39,961 nt of DNA, taken from positions 1 through 39,961 of the forward strand of contig JADHSL010000016.1 in assembly GCA_016776925.1 (NCBI GenBank). The letters are read 5' to 3'. The notes under the pieces are model-generated. The model searched no databases, was not told the origin of the DNA, and saw only the letters and a program-made list of their open reading frames with translations. Each line of letters begins with the position of its first letter. The stretch's first letter is position 1. Made by a program: the position numbers and the translations under genes. The DNA comes from Pirellulales bacterium (GTDB lineage Bacteria; Planctomycetota; Planctomycetia; Pirellulales; UBA1268). Of the stretch, positions 17,564-26,204 are shown piece after piece.

Positions 17564-19447
17564 ATGTTTGGTTTTTGTGAGCACAACGGTACTCGGCTAA
17601 ATGGGTTCGCAATTGTGGTCTGTTTGCTGTCTGCAGGCTCCTTGGGTGCAGAATCGCCACAGAATCAGCCCGACAATGCTCTGCAAAAGCGGCTGCGGGA
17701 TGACGTAACCTGGCTCGCTGCACCAGAGCGAGAAGGGCGTGGGCCCGGCACAAAAGGAATACGTGCTGCATCGGCTTGGATCGGTCAGCAGTTTGATGAG
17801 ATAGGGCTTGAATCAATCAACGGTCTTCGGGAGCAGTCGTTTACGATGACACTCGAGGCAACCCTGCCAAAGAAGCAGGCAAACCACGCCGAGTTTGTGA
17901 AGATGGCATCGGATGGGTCTCAAGAGGTTTCTCTACCATTGAAGTTGGGGGAGACCTTTACGCCGCTGGCGGTTGGCGGGAGTGGAGTATTTGATTTGCC
18001 GTTGGTATTTGCGGGTTATGGAATAACAGCACCAAAACAAGAATACGACGACTATGAGCCGCTCGGTAAACGGGTCGCATCCAAAGCGGCGCTTGTCCTT
18101 CGGCAGGAGCCTCAGAAGGATAATCCCCATAGTGTTTTTAATGGGAATCAAGCCACACAGCACGCCGCCTTAGTGCGAAAGATTGCGAATGCGTCAGAGC
18201 ATGAGGCGGGAGCAGTCGTATTTTGCAACGATGCGTCTGCCACTGAGCCGGATGCGCTGATGGACTTTCGTCGTGCTGGAGGTGGTGAGAACGGCCGTTC
18301 AATGCCAGTGCTTCAAGTAAGCCGAAGTGTTGTCACGGACGTGATTAAGCAGGCCACGGGTTCTTCGGTTGCAGCCCTTGAGGCTGAGATTGATCGTACG
18401 CTTGAGCCGCAGAGTCAGTTGCTTGACGGTTGGCGGCTAAGGGGTGAGGTAACAATTCAGCGGCAGCAGACAGATGCTGAAAATATTGTCGGCGTGATTC
18501 CGGGTATTGGTTTTGCAGGCGGTGAAACTGGTGGACGAGATGTAGTTGTTCTCGGCGCCCATTATGATCATTTGGGATATGGAGACAGTAATTCACTCGC
18601 ACCGGGTACGCGGGCTATACATCACGGGGCTGACGATAACGCAAGTGGTACGGCGACTCTGTTGGAGGTGGCGAGACAACTGCAGGCAGAAGGTCCTTTC
18701 CCGCGAACAATTGTATTTATTGCGTTTGCTGGCGAAGAACGAGGCTTGCTCGGAAGCGGGTATTATGCTGCCAACCCTCTGCTGCCGCTGGAGCGAACTG
18801 CCGCGATGGTCAACCTCGACATGGTTGGACGGCTTGTTGATGACAAGGTGATTGTTCATGGAACAGGAACAGGTACAGGTTTGGATAAACTTGTAGATAC
18901 GTTTACGTCTCAAGCAGGTTTCGGCGTCGCCAAAGAGCCGGGCGGTTTTGGCCCAAGTGATCACTCAAGCTTTTACGCCCGGAAGATTCCAGTCCTTCAT
19001 CTCTTTACAGGTTCTCACACGGACTATCACCGTCCAACCGACACGGCTGATAAAGTCAATTACGCCGGGATGGCAAGAATCAGCCTTCTTGTGGCCAACG
19101 TGGTTCGCGAGTTGGCGACGGCGATCGAACCTCCTGCTTATCTTGAAGTCGCGAGCAAGCCTTTCATGGGAGGCGGTGGTGATCGTCCTTATTTTGGCAG
19201 CATTCCTGATTTTGCAAAGCCTGGTGGTGGCTATGCCATTACAGGGGTTTCAAAAAAGTCACCTGCTGCCGAAGCAGGCCTCGAAGGTGGTGATGTCATT
19301 GTGCGATTGGGCGAAAGCGCGATTGCGGGGCTCGAGGATTTTGACAGTGCTCTTCGTAAGCACAAGGCAGGAGAGACGGTTTCTGTGGTTGTTCTCCGAA
19401 ACGGTAAAGAGGTGACGCTCCAGGTTACGCTCGGCGACCCTCGCTGA
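17564..19447 (+). CDS. Secreted M28-family zinc aminopeptidase with PA-like and PDZ domains
   Basis: This is a predicted exported two-zinc exopeptidase. From ATG 17564 the 627-residue product begins with a signal peptide (h-region GFAIVVCLLSAGSLG). A PA-like insert lies roughly at 100-250. The M28 core has all five zinc ligand positions and the catalytic acid: GAHYDHLGYG (H333), GADDNASG (D357), AFAGEERG (E391 catalytic, E392), VNLDMVG (D419) and DYHRPTDT (H489). A C-terminal PDZ domain (about 540-627) carries SPAAEAGLEGGDVIVRLG. AAAGGA and AGGGG lie just upstream of this ATG. The frame is open back to 17054, inside the kinase gene on the other strand, but that part has no protein-like features. 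The substrate may be peptides or amino-acid conjugates; the family also contains carboxypeptidases. Confidence 0.9.
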   Translation: MFGFCEHNGTRLNGFAIVVCLLSAGSLGAESPQNQPDNALQKRLRDDVTWLAAPEREGRGPGTKGIRAASAWIGQQFDEIGLESINGLREQSFTMTLEATLPKKQANHAEFVKMASDGSQEVSLPLKLGETFTPLAVGGSGVFDLPLVFAGYGITAPKQEYDDYEPLGKRVASKAALVLRQEPQKDNPHSVFNGNQATQHAALVRKIANASEHEAGAVVFCNDASATEPDALMDFRRAGGGENGRSMPVLQVSRSVVTDVIKQATGSSVAALEAEIDRTLEPQSQLLDGWRLRGEVTIQRQQTDAENIVGVIPGIGFAGGETGGRDVVVLGAHYDHLGYGDSNSLAPGTRAIHHGADDNASGTATLLEVARQLQAEGPFPRTIVFIAFAGEERGLLGSGYYAANPLLPLERTAAMVNLDMVGRLVDDKVIVHGTGTGTGLDKLVDTFTSQAGFGVAKEPGGFGPSDHSSFYARKIPVLHLFTGSHTDYHRPTDTADKVNYAGMARISLLVANVVRELATAIEPPAYLEVASKPFMGGGGDRPYFGSIPDFAKPGGGYAITGVSKKSPAAEAGLEGGDVIVRLGESAIAGLEDFDSALRKHKAGETVSVVVLRNGKEVTLQVTLGDPR

Positions 19448-19600
19448 CACCTTTTTTTTAGGCATCGAATTGATCTTGAGCCGCATTGCCATGCCTGCCA
19501 CTATCCCGAAATCGTTCGACGATATTTGTTCTCGCGAACGTGCCGGAAAGGCGTCAGGTTAGGCGGTTTTCTCGTGACAATTACGCAAGGAGTGCATCTC

Positions 19601-20233
19601 GTGAAGCGACATTTGGCTATTCATGGAAGCTTAATCGGTCTGTTTGTCGGCATGATTATGAATCTTCCCATACACACTGTTCAGGCCCAGGGCGCAGGTC
19701 GTCCCCCAGCTACTCATCAAGCCGTTATTGATGTTGGCTATATCTTCAAAAATCACACACGCTTCAAGTCCATGATGGATAAGATGCGGGATGAGGTTAT
19801 GGCGGCTGAAAATGGTCTTAAAGCGGAACGGGACCGTATCAATGGGCTCGTTGAGCAGTTGAAGGGTTTCAATCCAGGGACACCCGAATATAAAAAACTT
19901 GAAGCAGAAGTGGCCAAGGCCCAAGGCGAATTCAACGTGAATGGTCAGCTTCAGAAGAAAGACTTCATGGACCGTGAGGCAGCTGTTTATCATGAGGTGT
20001 TTGGTGAAATTCAGCAGGCCGTGACGAAATTTGCTCAGGATCATGGGATTGCAGTAGTGCACCGGTTTGAAGGTGACGCCGTGGATTCAGGAAATCGGGA
20101 GCAGGTGCTTCGCGGGATTACCAAGCCGCTTGTCTACTATGACAAGACAATCGATATTACGCCGGATGTCTTGCGGATGTTGAATGCGGGCTCAGTGGCA
20201 AGTGCTCCTGGCCAACAGCCTGTGAGTCGTTAA
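19601..20233 (+). CDS. OmpH/Skp-family periplasmic chaperone
   Basis: Skp-type proteins are trimeric periplasmic chaperones that hold unfolded outer-membrane proteins for the BAM complex. From GTG 19601 the product has 210 residues: a signal peptide (MKRHLAIHGSLIGLFVGMIM, processing after about VQAQ), the N-terminal strand AVIDVGYIFKNH characteristic of OmpH, a long charged helical region (about 55-140) suited to the coiled-coil tentacles, and the return segment AVTKFAQDHGIAVVHRFEG. The start is well supported by AAGGAG at 19586-19592, eight bases before the GTG; an in-frame extension to 19526 lacks such a site. It lies directly before lpxC, as in many Gram-negative envelope clusters, but bamA, lpxD and fabZ are absent here. 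Confidence 0.88.
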   Translation: MKRHLAIHGSLIGLFVGMIMNLPIHTVQAQGAGRPPATHQAVIDVGYIFKNHTRFKSMMDKMRDEVMAAENGLKAERDRINGLVEQLKGFNPGTPEYKKLEAEVAKAQGEFNVNGQLQKKDFMDREAAVYHEVFGEIQQAVTKFAQDHGIAVVHRFEGDAVDSGNREQVLRGITKPLVYYDKTIDITPDVLRMLNAGSVASAPGQQPVSR

Positions 20234-20249
20234 TGCTTTTTGTCGGTAT

Positions 20250-20290
20250 GGAGAGCAGCGGTGGCTCCCAATGAGTCCCGCTGCTTCTCC
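20250..20290 (+). other. Strong stem-loop between ompH and lpxC
   Basis: GGAGAGCAGCGG (20250-20261) pairs with CCGCTGCTTCTCC (20278-20290) over 12 bp with one bulged base, around a 16-nt loop. No T-tract follows. It could end or attenuate ompH transcription, or protect the ompH 3' end, separating chaperone and lpxC expression. Confidence 0.5.
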
Positions 20291-20427
20291 TACTGAAGTG
20301 CTCGATGGAAAGCCTTGTCCTTGGGGCATCAGGCTTGCCCCTGACGGTCAAGCTGGTTCATCTTTCGCGAAGAGCGGGTCAGGGTTTTGGAAGCTGCAAT
20401 AGGGCCGCCCTCACGGGTAATCAAGCG

Positions 20428-21306
20428 GTGGAAAAGCAAGTGAACTGTCGACCGCAACAAACCCTTTGTCGTCCAGTGCAAGTAGTCGGAAGAGGCTACT
20501 GGAGCGGCGTCGAGAATCGCGTCGAATTACGACCCGGTTTAGCTGATTCAGGAATCCGTTTTGTCCGTGAAGATCTTGAGGGAGCCTGTGTTCCAGTTTC
20601 TCTCAGGAATCGTATTGAGGCAACAAAAAGAACAAATCTTCAGGCGGGTGGGGTGACAATTGAGATGGTTGAGCATGTGCTCAGCGCGCTTGCGGCTCTT
20701 GGTGTTGATTGCTGTGAAATCAGCCTGACCGCAGCAGAGTTGCCCGGTCTCGATGGGTCTGCGAATGCGTATGTTGATGCCATTGATCGGGCAGGCATCG
20801 AAGCTCTCGATGGAACTGCAACCAAACCGCTTGTCGTTCAGTCGCCAGTTACAATTTCTGCTGCGGCTGGTGATGCGGTGATCGAGGTGGCTCCACCAAC
20901 CACGACGGGCCTACGAGTGCACTACTCGGTGGAGTATCCCGGCTCACCAATCCCACCACAACAATATGGGGTGGCTGTAACACCACAACGCTATCGAGAA
21001 GAGGTTGCAGCCGCTCGAACATTTTTGCTGGAAGAAGAAGCCCGCAAGTTGCAGCAAGATGGCGTCGGGCTGACAGTGACCACTCAAGATCTCATAGTTT
21101 TTGGTGAGAATGGGCCGATCGAGAACGAATTGCGGTGGCCAAATGAATGCGCGCGACATAAGATCCTCGATATCATCGGTGACCTTTCCTTATCAGGCAG
21201 GCCGTTTCATGGCGACATTGTTGCGCATAGAAGCGGTCACGGTTTAAATGCAGAGGTTTTAGCTGCAGTCTTGGAAGCAGAGACTCGGATGCCAGGAGTG
21301 CATTGA
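20428..21306 (+). CDS. lpxC: UDP-3-O-acyl-N-acetylglucosamine deacetylase LpxC
   Basis: LpxC is the zinc deacetylase of the committed step of lipid A synthesis. All active-site residues are present at the expected spacing: MVEHVLSAL (catalytic E82, zinc ligand H83), CARHKILDIIGDL (zinc ligands H244 and D248) and HRSGHGLNAEV (H271, 23 residues after D248 as in E. coli). The N-terminal block QQTLCRPVQVVGRGYWSG matches the usual substrate-domain start. Numbering uses GTG 20428; GTG 20440 is equally possible and would reproduce E. coli numbering at E78/H79. A frame from ATG 20305 adds about 41 residues with no family counterpart, beginning just after a hairpin. It shows that this organism has the machinery for an LPS-like outer membrane. 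The oxidoreductase gene follows 58 bp later. Confidence 0.94.
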   Translation: MEKQVNCRPQQTLCRPVQVVGRGYWSGVENRVELRPGLADSGIRFVREDLEGACVPVSLRNRIEATKRTNLQAGGVTIEMVEHVLSALAALGVDCCEISLTAAELPGLDGSANAYVDAIDRAGIEALDGTATKPLVVQSPVTISAAAGDAVIEVAPPTTTGLRVHYSVEYPGSPIPPQQYGVAVTPQRYREEVAAARTFLLEEEARKLQQDGVGLTVTTQDLIVFGENGPIENELRWPNECARHKILDIIGDLSLSGRPFHGDIVAHRSGHGLNAEVLAAVLEAETRMPGVH

Positions 21307-21331
21307 AAAGTACGATGAAAAATTTGTATTG

Positions 21332-21343
21332 GGTGGTACCACC
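21332..21343. repeat. Perfect 12-bp palindrome before the Gfo/Idh gene
   Basis: GGTGGTACCACC is self-complementary and ends 21 bp upstream of the oxidoreductase ATG, between lpxC and that gene. It may be a minor mRNA hairpin or an operator; chance is also possible for this length. Confidence 0.3.
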
Positions 21344-21364
21344 ACCACTGCAAGGAGGCAGGAA

Positions 21365-22405
21365 ATGAGTTATGCACGAGTTGGTGTTGTTGGTTGTGGG
21401 CACTTAGGGAAAATCCATGCTCGGCTATTGGCCGGTCGAGATGATTGCACGTTAGTCGGCGTCGTCGACCCAATTTCTGATGTCGCTTCAGCGGTCGCTG
21501 AAATTCACAATTGTGAGTCGTACAGCGAACCTGAAGACCTCGTCGGTCGAGTTGATGCAGCAGTTGTGGCAGCTCCAACAGGGCTCCATGCGAAGGTTGC
21601 GATACCTCTCCTTGAGGCGGGGATCGATCTGCTTATTGAAAAGCCAATCGCTGCCAGTGTGGAAGACGCTCGAGCAATTGTTGTGACTGCTCGCCGGTAT
21701 GGTCGTGTTGTTGCTGTCGGGCATGTTGAACGGTTTAATCCTGCGTGGGCTCTCGCCTGCCAGCAGCCAGGGAAACCACTTTTTATCGAGTCCGCCCGTT
21801 TGGCTCCATTTACATATCGTTCGCTTGATGTTGGTGTAGTTTTTGATTTAATGATTCACGATATCGACTTGGTTTTGTCCTTGCAGCCAGGGCGTCTAGA
21901 AAATATTGAATCAGTTGGGATTGTCGCCACCGGCGGGCACGAAGATGTTGTAAAGGCAAGGCTCACCTTTGGTTCGGGGTTAGTCGCTGATCTCATGGCA
22001 TCACGGATTAATCCGGTGTTGAGTCGGCAGCTTTCAATGTGGACAACCGAAACCATGGTTTCGGTTGACTTCAATGCAAAAACAGTAGGTGTTGTTGCAG
22101 CCTCTGAAGAAGTGGCAACAGGACGATTTGTTGCCGATTCGGTGCCGCTCGGGGAGCGTGTTGTCGCCAAAGATTCATTTTTTCAAGATGTTCTCCCCCA
22201 TCAGACGTTGCCCGTTCCTGACTCCAATGCAATTGTATCAGAGCACGATGACTTTCTTCGAGCTCGTGCTGATGGAGTCGAGCCTCGTGTAAGTGCCTCT
22301 GCAGGGTCTGCTGCTCTTGAGGTCGCAACCCGTGTGCTTGATGTTCTTAAGTGCACGAAGCTTGGGGCACCACCGGCCATTATGGGAATCCGAAAAAGTG
22401 CTTAA
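21365..22405 (+). CDS. Gfo/Idh/MocA oxidoreductase, possible UDP-GlcNAc 3-dehydrogenase (GnnA-like)
   Basis: This NAD(P)-dependent sugar oxidoreductase has 346 residues. Its N-terminal Rossmann domain carries GVVGCGHLGKIHA (GxGxxG at 10-15), the catalytic-lysine motif EKPIAAS is at 92-98, GHVERFNPAW at 119-128 and IHDIDLVLSL around 164-173. ATG 21365 has a perfect AAGGAGG at 21352-21358, six bases upstream; the frame reaches back to 21329 without such support. The HVERFNPA motif and the position directly after lpxC recall GnnA, which oxidises UDP-GlcNAc at C3 before GnnB aminates it to give amide-linked lipid A. No GnnB-type aminotransferase is in the window, so this role is an inference. A generic sugar dehydrogenase is the alternative. 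Confidence 0.85.
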   Translation: MSYARVGVVGCGHLGKIHARLLAGRDDCTLVGVVDPISDVASAVAEIHNCESYSEPEDLVGRVDAAVVAAPTGLHAKVAIPLLEAGIDLLIEKPIAASVEDARAIVVTARRYGRVVAVGHVERFNPAWALACQQPGKPLFIESARLAPFTYRSLDVGVVFDLMIHDIDLVLSLQPGRLENIESVGIVATGGHEDVVKARLTFGSGLVADLMASRINPVLSRQLSMWTTETMVSVDFNAKTVGVVAASEEVATGRFVADSVPLGERVVAKDSFFQDVLPHQTLPVPDSNAIVSEHDDFLRARADGVEPRVSASAGSAALEVATRVLDVLKCTKLGAPPAIMGIRKSA

Positions 22406-22497
22406 ACAATGTGTGGCTGGCGTCTTTGTTCGTGCTTCTAGGTCAGCCTGATTGATACAACCTGAACCGGGCAGCAGCAAGTTTAGATGGTGTGACG

Positions 22498-23187
22498 ATG
22501 ATTCATCAGAGTTGTTTTCGTGTTGCCGTCGCAGAAAGATTTAGAGTGAAAACGGATCCGCAGAAATTCCATTGGCTGCCCGTGGTGATTTATAGTGCCT
22601 TAGGCTTTCTTTGTATGGATGCTACGCGAGCAGATGATCTGCCATCGCAGATACCGAACAAACTATCCTTTGATGGCTTTGATATTGCCTCAGGCCGGGA
22701 TCGGGTCGCGCATGCACTTGGTGAAATGCGGAGTCAGGGCGAGAAGGAGTCTGAAGAGACTCCACTTGAGTTTTCCGTGAAGGGGCCACCAAATAGTCGT
22801 GCTGGGTCTGGTGCTATGGCAGCTGAAGTAGGGCAAGAACTCGCTTTTTTCAATATTGCCGCAGGAGTCGTAGCGGATCGTAATTCAATTGTGGATGGTC
22901 CGTCAGGTTATACAAGTAGGCTTTCTATGGATTTTGAAAGCGAGTCTTTAGTTGGCGGGTTGGACCTCAAGACAAAAATGAGAAATTCTGAAAAGCACAG
23001 TACGGTCGGAATTGAGTTTGGGCCCCGTCTTGCACGAAGATTCCACAATGGTGTCGAGTTTTTCGTGAAGGGTTCCGCCGAAGCTGTTTCTCGGTACGAA
23101 CGTAGTGGTGAGATAGCACCCACTGGAGGGCCCCTTCGGCGACCGGAGCAGGTCGGTGTCAGTGGTACTATTGGTCTTGCACGTTAA
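22498..23187 (+). CDS. Hypothetical exported protein
   Basis: I do not recognise this 229-residue product. A basic N-terminus of about 30 residues precedes a hydrophobic segment (WLPVVIYSALGFLCM) and a plausible signal-peptidase site near ATRADD. The mature part is polar and becomes strand-like after residue 105, with alternating short strands (GLDLKTKMRN, TVGIEFGPRLA, GVEFFVKGSAEAVSRY and VGVSGTIGLAR at the end). This is compatible with a small outer-membrane or periplasmic beta protein, but it lacks a terminal aromatic residue. ATG 22498 and GTG 22492 are both possible starts, neither with a strong ribosome binding site. It lies 92 bp after the oxidoreductase and converges on the ABC-2 permease. 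Confidence 0.6.
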   Translation: MIHQSCFRVAVAERFRVKTDPQKFHWLPVVIYSALGFLCMDATRADDLPSQIPNKLSFDGFDIASGRDRVAHALGEMRSQGEKESEETPLEFSVKGPPNSRAGSGAMAAEVGQELAFFNIAAGVVADRNSIVDGPSGYTSRLSMDFESESLVGGLDLKTKMRNSEKHSTVGIEFGPRLARRFHNGVEFFVKGSAEAVSRYERSGEIAPTGGPLRRPEQVGVSGTIGLAR

Positions 23188-23204
23188 TTGCAACTCAGCG
23201 CAAC

Positions 23205-23232
23205 AAGAAAATAAAGAGCAACATCTTTGCTC
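23205..23232 (-). terminator. Candidate intrinsic terminator of the M16/ABC-2 operon
   Basis: On the minus strand, downstream of the ABC-2 permease stop, GAGCAA (stem 23227-23232 and 23216-23221, loop of 5) forms a perfect 6-bp hairpin followed by the T-rich stretch TTTATTTTCTT (23205-23215 complement). The stem is short for an efficient terminator. Confidence 0.45.
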
Positions 23233-23292
23233 AGGACTGCTCAGAGCCAACTGTCTTCTCTAAAAGGAGATGCTCGTGTTGCGTGAACGGAC

Positions 23293-24798
23293 CTATGCAA
23301 GATCTCGGTTTTGGAAAAGCACAAGGGCTATTAATAAAGCAATCGCGGAATACAAGCCTGCGTAGATTGCCGCCCATGCGAGGTATCCCCATGGTACTGG
23401 TACACCGCCGATCACGGCGGCTTCGATCGTAAAATGCTCAAGTACAGGGAGTATCGTTGCAAAGAGCCGGCCAACAAATCGTACGATTGCCAGTTTGCCA
23501 ACACTTGACTGAACAATAAGCGGAACGAGGTGCCCTAGAACGTAAATGGTGAAGCAGATGATGAGATTTGGAATCATCCCAACTCGTGTTGATACTGCCA
23601 AACTGACTGCTGCCAACAGAATTGTTTCAAGAAGAGAAAGGACAAGGCCTGGGACAACAGTGACCATCTCTGTGGCGCATTCTGTCCAGATAGGAGCGGT
23701 CTTCGATGATTCTCGAGCGTCATAGACCACCTTCAGGCTCGTGGTTGACATCAGTACCGCGCCGAGGATCATGAAAATGAGGACCGCAACAAGCGCCAGG
23801 CCGATAAATTTACCAAGGACAAACTGTCTACGAGTAAGAGGTTTTGACAAAACAGTGAGTGCCGTTCGACCTTCGATCTCATCAGAAACGGTGACACTTG
23901 CTGTCCATATAACCACCAAGAGTGCAAGTACCTTTACGAGGGTAAGCCCGCTATCCTTCAGCATCTTCACGTCTTCACCAAACGTGTTGTATGGAATCAC
24001 AATGAAGGACAGGAGAAGAACGATCCCAGCCACAATAGCCACAGCAAAGATAGGCTGGCCGATGGCTTCTTTCATTGTTGACGAGGTGACCGCAGCAACT
24101 CGTCGGATGGTCAGCCGGAATAAGGAGTAAAGAAAAACTGTGATCAGAAGGACTGCTGCTGAAATCGGAAGGATGACAACCTCGGGAAATTCGGGCACGA
24201 GTTTCCAATTGATCGTAAGGTGAGCCGGAGTGGCCTTCTTTCCGTCATTGATGCTGGTTACTTCAAGCTGTGCATTTTTTCCAAGAAACGGATTCTCTTT
24301 GCCACTAGATTTCTCCCACGACCACGATTCCTCTCCGTCGAGATCAATATCAGGCACTTTGAGCAGCGCAAAGCCCTCGATTGGTTTCTGTGTTCGGATG
24401 GTGATTGGTTGATCTGTTGTAAAAGAAATATTTTCAAGTTCCTGTGGGCGAAGCGGTAGATCAATTTTGTCTTGCTCGCTCCCAGGGGCTATGGTCACGA
24501 CCGTTGATGAGTTACTTACGGTGAGGAGTCTGCTCAGTGATTGGCCTATGCCACGGACTGGGACAAGAGGTGTCAGGGCAATCGCTATTCCAGATGCAGC
24601 CAGAAGGAGCCATGCAAGTGGGCCGAGAAAACCATCATGCAAACTGGCTTTGGCTTCAGCGGCTGCTCGCGGTGCGATCAGTCGAAGAAGACTCCAGAGG
24701 ACTACAAGAACCAGCGATGCAGAAAGGGCTCCCATGCCGACGAGCCAGATCGGTGGAAGTGCAATGAGCCAACGGTTTGCAAAAAGTGGCGTGATCAT
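23293..24798 (-). CDS. ABC-2 type transporter permease
   Basis: This is the membrane subunit of an ABC exporter or of a gliding/NosY-type complex. The predicted 501-residue product has two hydrophobic segments near the N-terminus (LIALPPIWLVGMGALSASL, LAWLLLAASGIAIALTPLVP), an approximately 120-residue non-membrane domain rich in strands, then at least six further membrane segments. The cytoplasmic signature of ABC-2 permeases is clear: DEIEGRTALTVLSKPLTRRQ followed by FVLGKFIGLALVAVLIFMIL. I place the start at ATG 24798, with GAG seven bases upstream. The frame is open to 25026, but that would overlap the M16 gene by 70 bp and add a non-family leader; ATG 24822 is another option. No ATP-binding subunit is adjacent, and the only ATPase in the window belongs to the metal importer. 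Confidence 0.82.
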   Translation of the reverse strand: MITPLFANRWLIALPPIWLVGMGALSASLVLVVLWSLLRLIAPRAAAEAKASLHDGFLGPLAWLLLAASGIAIALTPLVPVRGIGQSLSRLLTVSNSSTVVTIAPGSEQDKIDLPLRPQELENISFTTDQPITIRTQKPIEGFALLKVPDIDLDGEESWSWEKSSGKENPFLGKNAQLEVTSINDGKKATPAHLTINWKLVPEFPEVVILPISAAVLLITVFLYSLFRLTIRRVAAVTSSTMKEAIGQPIFAVAIVAGIVLLLSFIVIPYNTFGEDVKMLKDSGLTLVKVLALLVVIWTASVTVSDEIEGRTALTVLSKPLTRRQFVLGKFIGLALVAVLIFMILGAVLMSTTSLKVVYDARESSKTAPIWTECATEMVTVVPGLVLSLLETILLAAVSLAVSTRVGMIPNLIICFTIYVLGHLVPLIVQSSVGKLAIVRFVGRLFATILPVLEHFTIEAAVIGGVPVPWGYLAWAAIYAGLYSAIALLIALVLFQNRDLA

Positions 24799-24956
24799 AG
24801 ATGTGCTCAATATAAATGACATGGAAAAAATCAAAGAAACGGTCTCGTAATCATCGAGCCCCCTCGTCTTTTCTATTGTGGCATCGACGCCAGCTTTTCG
24901 AAAGATGGGCCGTTCAGCGACCGGTAGGCCCCTATTTTTTATGGTTGAAGCCGCCG

Positions 24957-26204
24957 TTAGGTGGTGGGCGAATCTTTCAAAAGAGGGCCAGCGAGGACTG
25001 TTGAGGAAGATGCTGTGAGTTGCCATTCAGCAAGAATTCGATGTAAATCATCTCGTGAAATACTATCGAGGGTTTCCAGGTCATCAGTAACCGATCGATA
25101 CCGGCCAAGATGAGCCCATTCAAGGCCGAGGCTAAAAAGTCGTTGTCGAGGTCGTTCTCCCGCAAGGACAACACGGCTGAGGAGTTTGTTGCGTGCCTGG
25201 TCTACCTCGTTGTTGCTCAGTCCGTTTGCTGCCTCTTGATAGATCTCAATAATACGGTCAATGAGTGCGTAAGTGGTTTCTGGTTCACACGAAAGTTGGG
25301 TAACAAAAACACCAGCATCCAGAAAATCATGATGATGGCAGACAGCATGTTCTGCTTGGCCTGAATCAACTAGATCCCAGTAGAGCCGGCTGCCGGAATC
25401 ATCTCCAAGTACCACTGCAAGAAGTTTTGCTGCAAAGCGGTCGTCGGTGTCTTCTGCAGGTCCTGGTGACATTCTGACGGCATATTCCAGAGCGGCTTGC
25501 TCCCGAGTTATGACGTCGGTAACTGTTCGGGAATGTGAGTTAGAAAACTCGACTTTTCGGTTGTTCTGTGGCGAGGGTTTCCATTCTCCACAGAGTTGTT
25601 GGGCGCTCGTGACAAGAGACTCGAAGTCAACTGCACCACTTGCTGCCAGAACAAGATTATCTGATGCATATCGCTGCTGATGGTATGCACGCATCGCATC
25701 AACCTGAAGTGCTTCAATTGACGAGGTGCTTCCGAGAACACTTCGTGCAAGTGGGTGGTCTTGAAAAAAAAGAGCCCGACATCGGTCGTCAGCACCGAAA
25801 GGTGGCTGGTCGTCATACATCTTAATTTCTTCAAGAATCACCTGTTTTTCTGTGACGAAGTCATCTTCTCGAAGAGCTGGTCGCATCATTGCTGAGAGAA
25901 GCTCTAGGGCGTCATGCTGTTTTTCAGGAAGAACAGCAGCATAGTAGACAGTGTCTTCTTCACTGGTGAATGCATTTGCACTTGCACCCATGAAGTCAAA
26001 GCGGAGGTTAATGTCTTCTGCAGATAAGGTGTCTGTTCCCTTAAACACCATGTGCTCAAGAAAGTGGCTGGCACCAGAGATGGAATCGTGCTCGTCTCGT
26101 GCGCCTGTTTTTACAAAAAATCCAAGGCTTGCTGAGTGAGCGGCTTCGCTCACCTCGGCAATGATATCGAGACCATTTGGAAGTTGCTCATGGCGAAACT
26201 GCAT
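24957..26204 (-). CDS. M16 zinc peptidase, catalytically competent subunit
   Basis: M16B peptidases act as clamshell dimers cleaving peptides and unfolded proteins. The 415-residue product has the inverted zinc motif intact: HFLEHMVFKGT with H47, E50 and H51, and the third ligand glutamate in VILEEIKMYDD (E125/E126), about 75 residues on. The C-terminal half contains the second M16 fold with LSNNEVDQARNKLLSRVVL and GERPRQRLFSLG. The start ATG overlaps the end of the upstream M16 gene by 17 bp, so the two are translated together and probably pair. The product shows no signal peptide, so it is likely cytoplasmic. Confidence 0.93.
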   Translation of the reverse strand: MQFRHEQLPNGLDIIAEVSEAAHSASLGFFVKTGARDEHDSISGASHFLEHMVFKGTDTLSAEDINLRFDFMGASANAFTSEEDTVYYAAVLPEKQHDALELLSAMMRPALREDDFVTEKQVILEEIKMYDDQPPFGADDRCRALFFQDHPLARSVLGSTSSIEALQVDAMRAYHQQRYASDNLVLAASGAVDFESLVTSAQQLCGEWKPSPQNNRKVEFSNSHSRTVTDVITREQAALEYAVRMSPGPAEDTDDRFAAKLLAVVLGDDSGSRLYWDLVDSGQAEHAVCHHHDFLDAGVFVTQLSCEPETTYALIDRIIEIYQEAANGLSNNEVDQARNKLLSRVVLAGERPRQRLFSLGLEWAHLGRYRSVTDDLETLDSISRDDLHRILAEWQLTASSSTVLAGPLLKDSPTT

